A stretch of 64,000 bases of DNA from an uncultured Ruminiclostridium sp. (GTDB lineage: Bacteria; Bacillota; Clostridia; Oscillospirales; Ruminococcaceae): positions 62,001 through 126,000 of the forward strand of contig CAKSTB010000002.1 in NCBI GenBank assembly GCA_934490165.1. Direction: 5' to 3'. Shown one piece after another: positions 26,685-33,955 of the stretch; within the stretch, counting starts at the first letter, position 1, and every line of letters starts with the position of its first letter. The notes below the pieces were generated by a model. The model worked only from the letters and a program-made list of their open reading frames with translations, was not told where the DNA came from and ran no database searches. The position numbers and the translations under genes are program-made.

Positions 26685-26990
26685 AAATTCCGATTTATAG
26701 GCAGATTAACCACCCTTATAAATCCATTATACCACGCATTTTCACTTTTTCAATCACTTTTTCAATCAAATCCCCATCGGCATAGCCTGGTCAATATCCG
26801 CTTCACGCTTAGGTTTAGCAAACCCCATAAACTGTTTATGGGAATGCTTTCAAGCTGAAATTTTCGGACATTCTGCGTCACCTTCTTGAAATGAGCATAA
26901 AAAAGAGCCTTGCGGCTCGGGGGATATAGGAAAAGGAGCAACAGTGACGGTTACTCCTTGTGTGTTATACTGCTCGATAAATAGGAATTT
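26685..26990 (-). repeat. Array element D (complete, with about 100 bp extra)
   Basis: Promoter near plus 26726-26754 (TATAAT with TTGAAA at 16 bases). Between the promoter box and the terminators is about 100 bp absent from other copies (about 26780-26885). It contains CCCATAAA-CTG-TTTATGGG and an in-frame minus-strand ending, FMGFAKPKREADIDQAMPMGI, then stop. The terminators and GGAATTT border for the GNAT at 26996-27601 follow. Confidence 0.75.
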
Positions 26991-26995
26991 AACGT

Positions 26996-27601
26996 TTATT
27001 CGAAGATTAAAGTTTCCAGATGAGAAAAAACCAATTTGATATTTTTCTTTGGATTCATCAACAACATTAAAGTACCTTGTTCTTTTGTTCCCATTTGTGT
27101 TGTCATAGCCAAAGAACGATATGGTTTAAAGCCGCATTTTTCCTGAACTCGTTTAGAGCGTTCATTAAAGTTATAATAACCGCAAAGCAGAAAATCATAA
27201 TCCAATTCATTGAACAAATAATCTATTACTGCATTTACAGCTTCGGGTACAAGCCCGTTTCCCCAATAGTCTTTACTCAAAACATAACCTAATTCTCTGC
27301 CGTAGTAATTCTTGAATTCTGTTAAAGCATCTTCCAACCCATACTTTTCTATGCCAACAGTACCGATTACTTTATTGTTTTCCTTCAAGCAAATTGCAAA
27401 TACTTTATCATTGCTGATAAATGAATTCATAATACTCTGAGATTCGGTAATACTTTCATGGTGTTTCCAGCCTGCCATCTCACCAACGCCTTCGACGGAC
27501 GCATATTCATAAAAATCTTCCAAATCGGTTTGTCTGAATGGTCTAAGAATGAGCCTTTCTGTTTCTATCACTTTTCCGTTTATTCTGAAATCAGCGTTCA
27601 T
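26996..27601 (-). CDS. RimJ/RimL-type GNAT acetyltransferase, copy 1 (cassette 5)
   Basis: 201 residues from the ATG at 27601 (AGGTGA upstream). The ORF extends to 27706, but that stretch is element sequence including the promoter. The N terminus IETERLILRPFRQTDLEDFYEY and GYVLSKDYWGNGLVPEAVNAVIDYLF (acetyl-CoA loop) mark the RimJ/RimL subgroup, which acetylates ribosomal protein N termini or small amines; the substrate is unknown. One nucleotide separates the coding part from that of the gene at 28666-29271, changing a single residue (Leu or Arg near the C terminus). Confidence 0.88.
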   Translation of the reverse strand: MNADFRINGKVIETERLILRPFRQTDLEDFYEYASVEGVGEMAGWKHHESITESQSIMNSFISNDKVFAICLKENNKVIGTVGIEKYGLEDALTEFKNYYGRELGYVLSKDYWGNGLVPEAVNAVIDYLFNELDYDFLLCGYYNFNERSKRVQEKCGFKPYRSLAMTTQMGTKEQGTLMLLMNPKKNIKLVFSHLETLIFE

Positions 27602-27619
27602 ATTTTCACCTACTACATT

Positions 27620-27828
27620 AAATTCCGATTTGTCGGGCAGACTAACTGCCCTCACAAACTCATTATACCACGCATTTCCACTTTTTTCAACCGATTTTCC
27701 TATCAAATTGCCATTGGACTAACATCGCAGACCGCATAAAAAGTGCATCACGGCTCAGAAATATGGAAAAGGAGCAACCGGGGTGGTTGCTCCTTTGTTG
27801 TGTTAAACTGCTCGATAAACGGGAATTT
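27620..27828 (-). repeat. Array element E (complete)
   Basis: Promoter for the GNAT at 26996: TTGAAA (plus 27685-27690), 17 bases, TATAAT (27662-27667). It carries the terminators GGAGCAACC...GGTTGCTCC and a degenerate second hairpin, then GATAAACGGGAATTT. About 90 bases with an extra GAAGCTG-AGC-CAGCTTC hairpin follow before the next stop codon. Confidence 0.85.
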
Positions 27829-27920
27829 GAAGCTGAGCCAGCTTCACCGCATTTTTTAGTTATTTGATATTTCATAACATTGATTTAAACTGATACAAAT
27901 TGGAATTTCTTTGATAGAAA

Positions 27921-28433
27921 TCAAATATATTCAACACCTGATTTATTAAGCCTTTCGTGGGCTTTGGCAACTTTTTTAGGAGAAAACACCGTTGCGGTTC
28001 CTTTGCTGATAATTTTTGCATTTATTCCCCGTTTTGCTGCGCCAAGTGCCGTTGCAGTTACGCAGCCACATTCGTCCAATCCGCAAAGATGAAGTGTTTC
28101 GTATCCTTTTTTCTGAATAAGCTCACGCAGTTTCTTGTTTGAAAGCGCATCGCTAAAAAGTTTATCAAAACAATAATCTGACACAATGTCTAATCCTCTG
28201 AAAAGTTCGGCACCCTCCGTTCCTGCTATTGAATAACCAAACAGAAGTCGATTGGTTGGTAAATCCTGAATAATATGGCGTATGTAAATAATATCACAGA
28301 AATTATCTTGGTATTGGTGTATAAGTTCATTGACTGCGGCTGTAAGTTCAGCGGTGTTGTAGGAAAATACATCCTTTCTTTTTTCATAAAGGTAGTCATT
28401 TTGCATATCTATGACAATCAGTGCAGTTTTCAT
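27921..28433 (-). CDS. isochorismatase-family cysteine hydrolase (cassette 4)
   Basis: 170 residues from the ATG at 28433 (GGAGG upstream). The catalytic Asp is D9 in ALIVIDMQNDY and the nucleophilic Cys is in CGLDECGCVTATALGA, as in nicotinamidase/isochorismatase-like hydrolases. The substrate is unknown. It lies inside the cassette array with its own promoter in element F and does not share a transcript with a biosynthetic pathway. Confidence 0.85.
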   Translation of the reverse strand: MKTALIVIDMQNDYLYEKRKDVFSYNTAELTAAVNELIHQYQDNFCDIIYIRHIIQDLPTNRLLFGYSIAGTEGAELFRGLDIVSDYCFDKLFSDALSNKKLRELIQKKGYETLHLCGLDECGCVTATALGAAKRGINAKIISKGTATVFSPKKVAKAHERLNKSGVEYI

Positions 28434-28449
28434 ATTGATTTTCCTCCAC

Positions 28450-28660
28450 AAATTCCGATTTATCGGGCAGATTAACTCCCCTCATAAACTCATTATACCA
28501 CGCACCTCGACTTTTTTCAACCGATTTTCCTATCAAATTGCCATTGGGCTGACATCATAAACCGTATAAAAAAGAGCCTTGCGGCTCGGGGAGGTATAGG
28601 AAAAGGAGCAACCGAGGTGGGTGCTCCTTTTGTGTTAAACTGCTCGATAAACGGGAATTT
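28450..28660 (-). repeat. Array element F (complete)
   Basis: Promoter: TTGAAA (plus 28515-28520), 17 bases, TATAAT (28492-28497). The second terminator is GAGCC-TTGC-GGCTC (28574-28587) with six A on the plus-strand left side, that is T6 in the gene direction. Its terminator half is identical to that of element H over about 85 bp. Confidence 0.88.
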
Positions 28661-28665
28661 AACGT

Positions 28666-29271
28666 TTATTCGAAGATTAAAGTTTCCCGATGAGAAAAAA
28701 CCAATTTGATATTTTTCTTTGGATTCATCAACAACATTAAAGTACCTTGTTCTTTTGTTCCCATTTGTGTTGTCATAGCCAAAGAACGATATGGTTTAAA
28801 GCCGCATTTTTCCTGAACTCGTTTAGAGCGTTCATTAAAGTTATAATAACCGCAAAGCAGAAAATCATAATCCAATTCATTGAACAAATAATCTATTACT
28901 GCATTTACAGCTTCGGGTACAAGCCCGTTTCCCCAATAGTCTTTACTCAAAACATAACCTAATTCTCTGCCGTAGTAATTCTTGAATTCTGTTAAAGCAT
29001 CTTCCAACCCATACTTTTCTATGCCAACAGTACCGATTACTTTATTGTTTTCCTTCAAGCAAATTGCAAATACTTTATCATTGCTGATAAATGAATTCAT
29101 AATACTCTGAGATTCGGTAATACTTTCATGGTGTTTCCAGCCTGCCATCTCACCAACGCCTTCGACGGACGCATATTCATAAAAATCTTCCAAATCGGTT
29201 TGTCTGAATGGTCTAAGAATGAGCCTTTCTGTTTCTATCACTTTTCCGTTTATTCTGAAATCAGCGTTCAT
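28666..29271 (-). CDS. RimJ/RimL-type GNAT acetyltransferase, copy 2 (cassette 3)
   Basis: 201 residues, start ATG at 29271. The product differs from that of 26996-27601 by one residue. The DNA identity runs from GGAATTT before the stop to AAATTCC upstream of the ribosome site, then stops sharply at both ends, although the flanking elements are related. This marks a recent duplication or conversion of exactly one cassette. Function as for copy 1. Confidence 0.88.
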   Translation of the reverse strand: MNADFRINGKVIETERLILRPFRQTDLEDFYEYASVEGVGEMAGWKHHESITESQSIMNSFISNDKVFAICLKENNKVIGTVGIEKYGLEDALTEFKNYYGRELGYVLSKDYWGNGLVPEAVNAVIDYLFNELDYDFLLCGYYNFNERSKRVQEKCGFKPYRSLAMTTQMGTKEQGTLMLLMNPKKNIKLVFSHRETLIFE

Positions 29272-29289
29272 ATTTTCACCTACTACATT

Positions 29290-29497
29290 AAATTCCAATT
29301 TGTCAGGCAGATTAACCGCCATTATAAGTTCATTATACCACGCATTTTTACTTTTTTCAACCGATTTTCCTATCAAATTGCCATTGGGCTGACATCGTAA
29401 ACCGCATAAAAAAGAGCTTTGCGGCTCAGAAATATAAAAAGGAACAACAGTGACGGTTACTTATTTTGTGTGTTAAACTGCTCGACTTATCGGAAGT
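29290..29497 (-). repeat. Array element G (complete, diverged terminators)
   Basis: Promoter: TTGAAA (plus 29355-29360), 17 bases, TATAAT (29332-29337). The GAGC(C/T) hairpin is kept, while the GGAGCAAC hairpin is degraded (GGAACAAC...GGTTACTT). The border GACTTATCGGAAGTTTA has also diverged. Confidence 0.8.
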
Positions 29498-30028
29498 TTA
29501 GATTCTTGAAATTATTTCAACAGTTTCATTGATAATGCTTTCAAGTTCTTTAGCACCATCAATCACATAATCGCAAGTTGCCAAATGATTTTTCACCATC
29601 TGAATATAGGCTATTCTTGCATATTTCAAATATGTATCCATTTCATTGCAAATTTCATCTGACGTAGCCTCTCTCATATCTCTGAGAATTCTTCGAGCCA
29701 TTGCTATATCTAACGGTGTATCAATAAATATGCAACAATCCAAATAAGGTTTTATCATCTGATGTTGGTATGCAAACGGATAGTCCAACAGTAAACAGTC
29801 ATATTCACCACTGCGGACTATTTTATCAATATCAGTTTTTAACGGCGATAAGTCCCATACATGAACATCTGCTCCTTCTGACACCCATTTTGAAAAATCT
29901 TCTACTTCTCCTTCAAATGAGTAGTTATCAAAGTGAAGTGACGCTGTTCTCGGAAGCCTATCTTTAACCGCATTTACGACTGTTGTTTTTCCGCCTGCTG
30001 TCACAGCTCCAATAGCTATTATTTTCAT
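29498..30028 (-). CDS. P-loop NTPase, uridine/nucleoside kinase-like (cassette 2)
   Basis: 176 residues. The P-loop is GAVTAGGKTT (residues 7-16); the Walker B-like DCLLLDYPFAY and the later DMREATSDEI resemble the uridine kinase/phosphoribulokinase group. LHFDNYSFEG after the P-loop matches the substrate-Asp position of nucleoside kinases. A small-molecule kinase is likely; the substrate is unknown. The promoter is in element H. Confidence 0.78.
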   Translation of the reverse strand: MKIIAIGAVTAGGKTTVVNAVKDRLPRTASLHFDNYSFEGEVEDFSKWVSEGADVHVWDLSPLKTDIDKIVRSGEYDCLLLDYPFAYQHQMIKPYLDCCIFIDTPLDIAMARRILRDMREATSDEICNEMDTYLKYARIAYIQMVKNHLATCDYVIDGAKELESIINETVEIISRI

Positions 30029-30046
30029 TATATTATATTCCCCTAC

Positions 30047-30256
30047 AAATACGATTTGCCGGGCAGTTCACCCGCCCTCTTCAACTCATTATACCACGCA
30101 TTTTCACTTTATGCAACCGATTTTCCTATCAAATTGCCATTGGGCTGACATCGTAAACCACATAAAAAAGAGCCTTGCGGCTCGGGGAGGTATAGGAAAA
30201 GGAGCAACCGAGGTGGGTGCTCCTTTTGTGTTAAACTGCTCGATAAACGGGAATTT
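30047..30256 (-). repeat. Array element H (complete)
   Basis: Promoter: TTGCAT (plus 30111-30116), 17 bases, TATAAT (30088-30093). Both terminators are intact. The leader hairpin is altered (GGGCAGTTCACCCGCCC), so the GTTAATC-type box is lost in this copy. The GGGAATTTA border touches the stop codon of the flavodoxin-like gene. Confidence 0.85.
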
Positions 30257-30779
30257 ATTGATTTATACATTCGATGATTGGCTCAATGCATTTTTTATCT
30301 GTCCAGTCGCATTTATGATCCCCAGCTGCCATCAGTGCTTTTTCCCATATTTCGTAATCAGCTGGATTTTTCTTTGCAACTGACTTTCTAAGTAAATTGC
30401 ATAATGTTCTATCCTTAAAAGACATTGCATCCATATCCCACGCACCACGGCAATAAAAGAGAGAAATGTCAGCCAAGTTATCCTTCAAATTATGCTCCTT
30501 GATTTGCTGAAAAGCATTTTCTTCATACGGAGATGCTCCACAGCAAAACACGATAATCTTCTTGCCCGTTAATTTACTTATATTTTTTTTTAGAAACGAT
30601 AATCCGGCGATACCGGAAGCATATAATCCTCCACCTAAAATAATAGTGTCATATGTAACAATTTCGTTGATATCAGCTTTTCGTGTTTCTATACACTGAA
30701 ACCCGGTCTCTTCTGAGAGCCAGTCAGCGTATCTTTTTGTAGCACCATATTTTGATTGATATAAAATGACTCCATTCAT
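30255..30779 (-). CDS. flavodoxin-domain protein (cassette 1, first transcribed)
   Basis: 174 residues from the ATG at 30779 (GAGGAG upstream, 8-base spacing). The N terminus VILYQSKYGATKRYADWLSEE is an FMN phosphate-binding loop; GGGLYASGIAGLSFLKKN and VFCCGASPYEE are the later FMN loops of the protoporphyrinogen-oxidase-like (HemG) flavodoxin group. A cytosolic FMN-binding role is likely; the partner is unknown. The promoter is in element I. Confidence 0.8.
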   Translation of the reverse strand: MNGVILYQSKYGATKRYADWLSEETGFQCIETRKADINEIVTYDTIILGGGLYASGIAGLSFLKKNISKLTGKKIIVFCCGASPYEENAFQQIKEHNLKDNLADISLFYCRGAWDMDAMSFKDRTLCNLLRKSVAKKNPADYEIWEKALMAAGDHKCDWTDKKCIEPIIECINQ

Positions 30780-30793
30780 AAACACATCTCCTC

Positions 30794-30866
30794 AAATTCC
30801 GATTTGTACGGCAGACTAACTGCCATCACAGACCCATTATACCACGCAATACCACTTTTTTCAACC
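30794..30866 (-). repeat. Array element I (promoter half, right border)
   Basis: AAATTCC border, GGCAGTTAGTCTGCC-type leader and promoter TTGAAA (plus 30859-30864), 17 bases, TATAAT (30836-30841). No terminator half follows, as expected at the start of the array. Confidence 0.8.
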
Positions 30867-30906
30867 ACATTTTCAAAGTAAACCTGCTCAAAATCGTACA
30901 ATATTA

Positions 30907-30935
30907 TTGACAAAACCGAACGATTAGTGTATAAT
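30907..30935 (+). promoter_or_regulatory. Promoter of the toxin-antitoxin pair
   Basis: TTGACA (30907-30912), 17 bases, TATAAT (30930-30935), both consensus. Confidence 0.85.
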
Positions 30936-30981
30936 GTAAATAGAACACCACATACTATTTGAAAGCAGGAGGTGCGTTTTT

Positions 30982-31197
30982 ATGTCAATTACAGCAACCG
31001 AACTTAAGATGAATTTAGGCAAATACCTTATGCTTGCAGAAACGGAAGATGTGTTTATCACAAAAAACGGAAAGGTAGTCGCAAAGCTCACCAACCCGAA
31101 TGCCGACAGAATTGAAATGGCGAAATCGCTGTTCGGCGTAATTCCTGCCGATGTCACTGTTGAAGAAGCCCGTGACGAAAGGCTGGATAATATATGA
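30982..31197 (+). CDS. Phd/YefM-type antitoxin
   Basis: 71 residues after an AGGAGGTG site. The opening SITATELKMNLGKYLMLAETEDVFITKNGKVVAKL is the Phd/YefM DNA-binding fold; the rest would wrap the toxin. It is expected to neutralise the PIN toxin encoded next and to repress its own promoter. The stop overlaps the toxin start as ATGA, giving translational coupling. Confidence 0.85.
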   Translation: MSITATELKMNLGKYLMLAETEDVFITKNGKVVAKLTNPNADRIEMAKSLFGVIPADVTVEEARDERLDNI

Positions 31198-31616
31198 CCG
31201 CCGTTATAGACACCTGTGTTATCGTTGATGCTCTTCAGAACCGTGAGCCTTTTTCGGCAGACGCTCAAAAGCTGTTCTTAGCCGTTTCGAACAGGCGCTT
31301 TGACGGTGTTCTCACAGCCAAGTCAATTACAGATATATTCTATATTCTTCGCAGAAGCCTGCACAATGACGCTCTTACCAAAGAATGCATACATAAGCTG
31401 TTTGTACTCTTTGATATTGCCGATACATTTGCGGTCGACTGCCAGATCGCGCTCAGTGCGCAAACAAAGGATTATGAAGACGCAGTAATGATTGAAACCG
31501 CAAAAAGAATAGGTGCGGATTGCATCATAACAAGAAATCTCAAGGATTATAAGACCGATAGAATCTCAGTTTATTCGCCCGCGGATTTTCTGAGCAAGCT
31601 AAACGAAAACGAATAG
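31194..31616 (+). CDS. PIN-domain toxin (VapC-like ribonuclease)
   Basis: 140 residues. PIN acidic residues are visible: D6 in AVIDTCVIVDAL, an acidic group in KDYEDAVMIETA, and the C-terminal ITRNLKDY. These coordinate Mg2+/Mn2+ in VapC-type toxins, which cut tRNA or rRNA. It overlaps the antitoxin gene by 4 bases. The pair is on the plus strand just outside the cassette array and lacks the array element. Confidence 0.87.
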   Translation: MTAVIDTCVIVDALQNREPFSADAQKLFLAVSNRRFDGVLTAKSITDIFYILRRSLHNDALTKECIHKLFVLFDIADTFAVDCQIALSAQTKDYEDAVMIETAKRIGADCIITRNLKDYKTDRISVYSPADFLSKLNENE

Positions 31617-31621
31617 AATTT

Positions 31622-31652
31622 CAGCCCTGCCGTTATAGCAGGGCTGTTCCTA
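31622..31652 (+). terminator. Terminator of the toxin-antitoxin operon
   Basis: Arms CAGCCCTGC (31622-31630) and GCAGGGCTG (31638-31646), then TTCCTATTT. It can also act for the convergent minus-strand gene. Confidence 0.8.
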
Positions 31653-31654
31653 TT

Positions 31655-32518
31655 TCATAATATAATATCCGTAATTTTCTTCCTGCCCATCCACTGTCTG
31701 CTTGTCACCTCATAACCGAGCTTATTGTACCACGCTACACGCTCAACATATAAAAGCTGAATATCCTTGCAATTCCTTTTGTAGAGCGAAAGACTGCCCT
31801 CAGCCGTCATAGCAAGACCTATGCCGCGGCGGCGGTATTTATGCGTAACGCCCACACAGCCTATCATGCCGTGCTTTTCATTATCCGCAAAGAACATTCC
31901 GCCGTCCTCTTCGACCATTTCAAAGCCGGCGATCTCATCACCGCACACGGCAAGCAGAACCGGAGCATCCTTATTTTCTTCAAATATCGGTAGCCAATCA
32001 GCCTGAGCGTCTTTTACTGCGGCAAGGAGTTTTTCTCTGTCACTGTCGGTCGCAAAGCGGTATGTAATGCCGTCCGGGCGGGGTGTTCTTTTCAGCATTG
32101 CGGCTGATTTATCATCAAGTTCAAGTCCCATATTGACCGATGTAAAGTCTGCGGTGTAGCCTCTTTTTTCAAAGAACGGAACACTGCTCTCTTCGTCCTC
32201 GTCACACGGCACACCCTGGAACAATCCGCCCCCGCCGAGGACAATTTCATTATAATTCACCGAAATAAAGCCCTCCGCCATTATAAGCAGATGTCTTCCG
32301 TAACCGCAATGTCTGTACTCCTTTTTGACGCACAAAATCACTACGGAATTATCGTTTACTACGCAAAATCCGATGATCGTTTTGCTGTTCTCCGCCGTGA
32401 AAATCTGCGAGTTATCTCTGTGCAGGATATCCCGGAAACGCTCGTATGTCAGCGGATAGCGCGGCATAGCTTCACAGTAGATATCGTACAGGTCACGGAG
32501 CGTATATTCTTTGTTCAT
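31655..32518 (-). CDS. tandem-domain GNAT acetyltransferase
   Basis: 287 residues from the ATG at 32518 (GAGGTGAT upstream). Two GNAT domains are visible: residues about 1-140 (VVILCVKKEYRHCGYGRHLLIMAE) and about 150-287 (IGCVGVTHKYRRRGIGLAMTAEGSLSL), each with its R-x-x-G-x-G/A acetyl-CoA loop. The C-terminal domain ends VAWYNKLGYEVTSRQWMG. The substrate is unknown. It is not part of the array: codon use and GC look like the core genome, and it has its own TTGCTT-17-TAGAAT promoter. Confidence 0.85.
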   Translation of the reverse strand: MNKEYTLRDLYDIYCEAMPRYPLTYERFRDILHRDNSQIFTAENSKTIIGFCVVNDNSVVILCVKKEYRHCGYGRHLLIMAEGFISVNYNEIVLGGGGLFQGVPCDEDEESSVPFFEKRGYTADFTSVNMGLELDDKSAAMLKRTPRPDGITYRFATDSDREKLLAAVKDAQADWLPIFEENKDAPVLLAVCGDEIAGFEMVEEDGGMFFADNEKHGMIGCVGVTHKYRRRGIGLAMTAEGSLSLYKRNCKDIQLLYVERVAWYNKLGYEVTSRQWMGRKKITDIIL

Positions 32519-32540
32519 GGTATCACCTCGTTTTTGTAGT

Positions 32541-32569
32541 ATTCTAACACACTTTCTGCCATAAAGCAA
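32541..32569 (-). promoter_or_regulatory. Promoter of the double-GNAT gene
   Basis: On the minus strand TTGCTT (plus 32564-32569), 17 bases, TAGAAT (32541-32546). Confidence 0.65.
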
Positions 32570-32579
32570 CCCTGTGCGG

Positions 32580-32608
32580 TTGCAATCCGACAGCATAAAT
32601 GCTATAAT
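32580..32608 (+). promoter_or_regulatory. Promoter of the deaminase-adenosylhomocysteinase operon
   Basis: TTGCAA (32580-32585), 17 bases, TATAAT (32603-32608). No SAM or SAH riboswitch is seen in the short leader. Confidence 0.75.
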
Positions 32609-32643
32609 AAGGTGTTGAGAAAAAACGGACGAAAGGACTTAAT

Positions 32644-33939
32644 ATGAATACATTATTTAAAGGGATAACCGCGATCCTCCCCGATGAAGAAAGCGGATTT
32701 TCCGCAAAGGTATGCGATATTGCGGTAAGCGACAGCGTTATCTCCTACATCGGTGATGATGCCGTGAAGAACGGCTTTGTTCCCGACAGGACGATCAACG
32801 GCAAGGACAAGCTAATCACCGCGGGACTTGTAAACAGCCACACGCACAGCTATATGTCGCTGTTCAGGAACAGTGCGGACGACCTAATGTTCCACACCTG
32901 GCTGTTCGACAGGATAATGCCAATGGAGGACAAGCTCACCGCAGATGATATGTACCATGGTACACAGCTCGCCTGTCTTGAAATGATAAAGACGGGTACG
33001 ACGGCATTTCTCGATATGAATATTGCCCGCGACTGTATCACAAGAGCGATAAGCGAAAGCGGACTGAAAGCGACTATATCAAGAGGTCTTGTAGGAAACG
33101 GCAGAGATGATGAGGGCGGAAAGACAAGAATTGAGGATACGCTGTACGATATGCGCACCTACGGCGACAACAAGCGCCTTAGATTTATGATGGGTCCTCA
33201 CGCAATCTACACTACCGACAGAGGCTATCTTGAGCTTGTAATGGAGAAAGCCGCAGAATATGACCTCGGCATCAACATTCACCTGTCGGAGTCGGTAAAG
33301 GAAATTGAGGACTGTGTGGCACAGAACGGCTGTTCGCCTGTCAAGTATCTTGACGATATGGGAATGTTCAAGTTCCACACGGTTGCCGCACACTGCGTAC
33401 AGTTATCCGATGAAGACATCGACATACTGGCTCAGCGCGGAGTTTACGCCGCTACAAATCCTATCAGCAACGCTAAGCTCGGAAACGGCTTTGCAAGAAT
33501 ACCCGATATGCTCGACAAGGGTGTAAGGCTGTGTATCGGTACTGACAGTGCGGGAAGCAACAACACGCTCAATATGTTCAGCGATATGAACTTCATCTGC
33601 CTTGCGCACAAGGGCAATCACCGCAGTGCTACCGCAGTTTCTGCACGTCAGGCGCTGAAAATGGCTACGGAAACAGGCGCTAAGGCTTTAGGCTTTGACA
33701 ATACGGGCGTATTAAAGGAGGGCTATGCGGCTGACCTTACTATAATGGATATGAAATGCCCCTCGCTCCAGCCCACGAATGACCCTGTTGCCGCTATGTG
33801 CTACAGCGCAAGCGGATACGAGGTAGAGAGCGTTATGGTAGACGGTGAATTCTTAATGGAAAACCGTGAGATAAAGGGCATGGACGAGGAACGCATTTAC
33901 TTTGAATGCAATAAAGCTATGAAGCGAATAGACGGCTGA
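32644..33939 (+). CDS. amidohydrolase: S-adenosylhomocysteine/5'-methylthioadenosine/5'-deoxyadenosine deaminase family
   Basis: 431 residues after GAAAGGACTTA. Metal-binding motifs of the MtaD/DadD/TrzN-type amidohydrolases are present: NSHTHSYMSL (about 69-78), GPHAIYTTD, INIHLSES, HCVQLSDEDI and IGTDSAGSNN. The family deaminates the adenine ring of SAH, MTA or 5'-deoxyadenosine to the inosine form with Zn or Fe. The gene directly precedes the adenosylhomocysteinase-like gene (16 bases), which suggests that SAH is the relevant substrate. Confidence 0.85.
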   Translation: MNTLFKGITAILPDEESGFSAKVCDIAVSDSVISYIGDDAVKNGFVPDRTINGKDKLITAGLVNSHTHSYMSLFRNSADDLMFHTWLFDRIMPMEDKLTADDMYHGTQLACLEMIKTGTTAFLDMNIARDCITRAISESGLKATISRGLVGNGRDDEGGKTRIEDTLYDMRTYGDNKRLRFMMGPHAIYTTDRGYLELVMEKAAEYDLGINIHLSESVKEIEDCVAQNGCSPVKYLDDMGMFKFHTVAAHCVQLSDEDIDILAQRGVYAATNPISNAKLGNGFARIPDMLDKGVRLCIGTDSAGSNNTLNMFSDMNFICLAHKGNHRSATAVSARQALKMATETGAKALGFDNTGVLKEGYAADLTIMDMKCPSLQPTNDPVAAMCYSASGYEVESVMVDGEFLMENREIKGMDEERIYFECNKAMKRIDG

Positions 33940-33955
33940 CGGAAAGGAAAAGAAT

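Larger units (their letters stand above)
24599..30866 (-). other. Array of eight promoter-bearing gene cassettes separated by one repeated element
   Basis: Eight unrelated small genes, all on the minus strand, are separated by copies of a roughly 200-bp element. In gene orientation each full element reads: AATTCCCGTTTATCGAGCAG (near the stop), a GGAGCAACC-type hairpin, a GAGCC-GCAA-GGCTC-T6 terminator, a conserved CCAATGGCAATTTGATAG box, TTGAAA-17-TATAAT, and a GGGC...GCCCGATAAATCGGAATT leader. The outer ends are imperfect inverted repeats of each other (about 22 of 26). The first border has only the terminator half and the last only the promoter half. The genes are visibly AT-richer than the flanking housekeeping genes. 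No integrase lies in the window. Confidence 0.75.

Noticed and set aside
27601..27706. N-terminal extension of the GNAT at 26996 (and the matching one at 28666)
   Set aside because: The extra codons are the promoter and leader of the array element; the TATAAT lies inside them, so they are not translated from that promoter.
24599..30866. Classical integron with IntI and standard attC sites
   Set aside because: No integrase in the window; elements are longer than usual attC sites, carry promoters, and the GTTRRRY box is one position off and lost in one copy. Kept only as an analogy.
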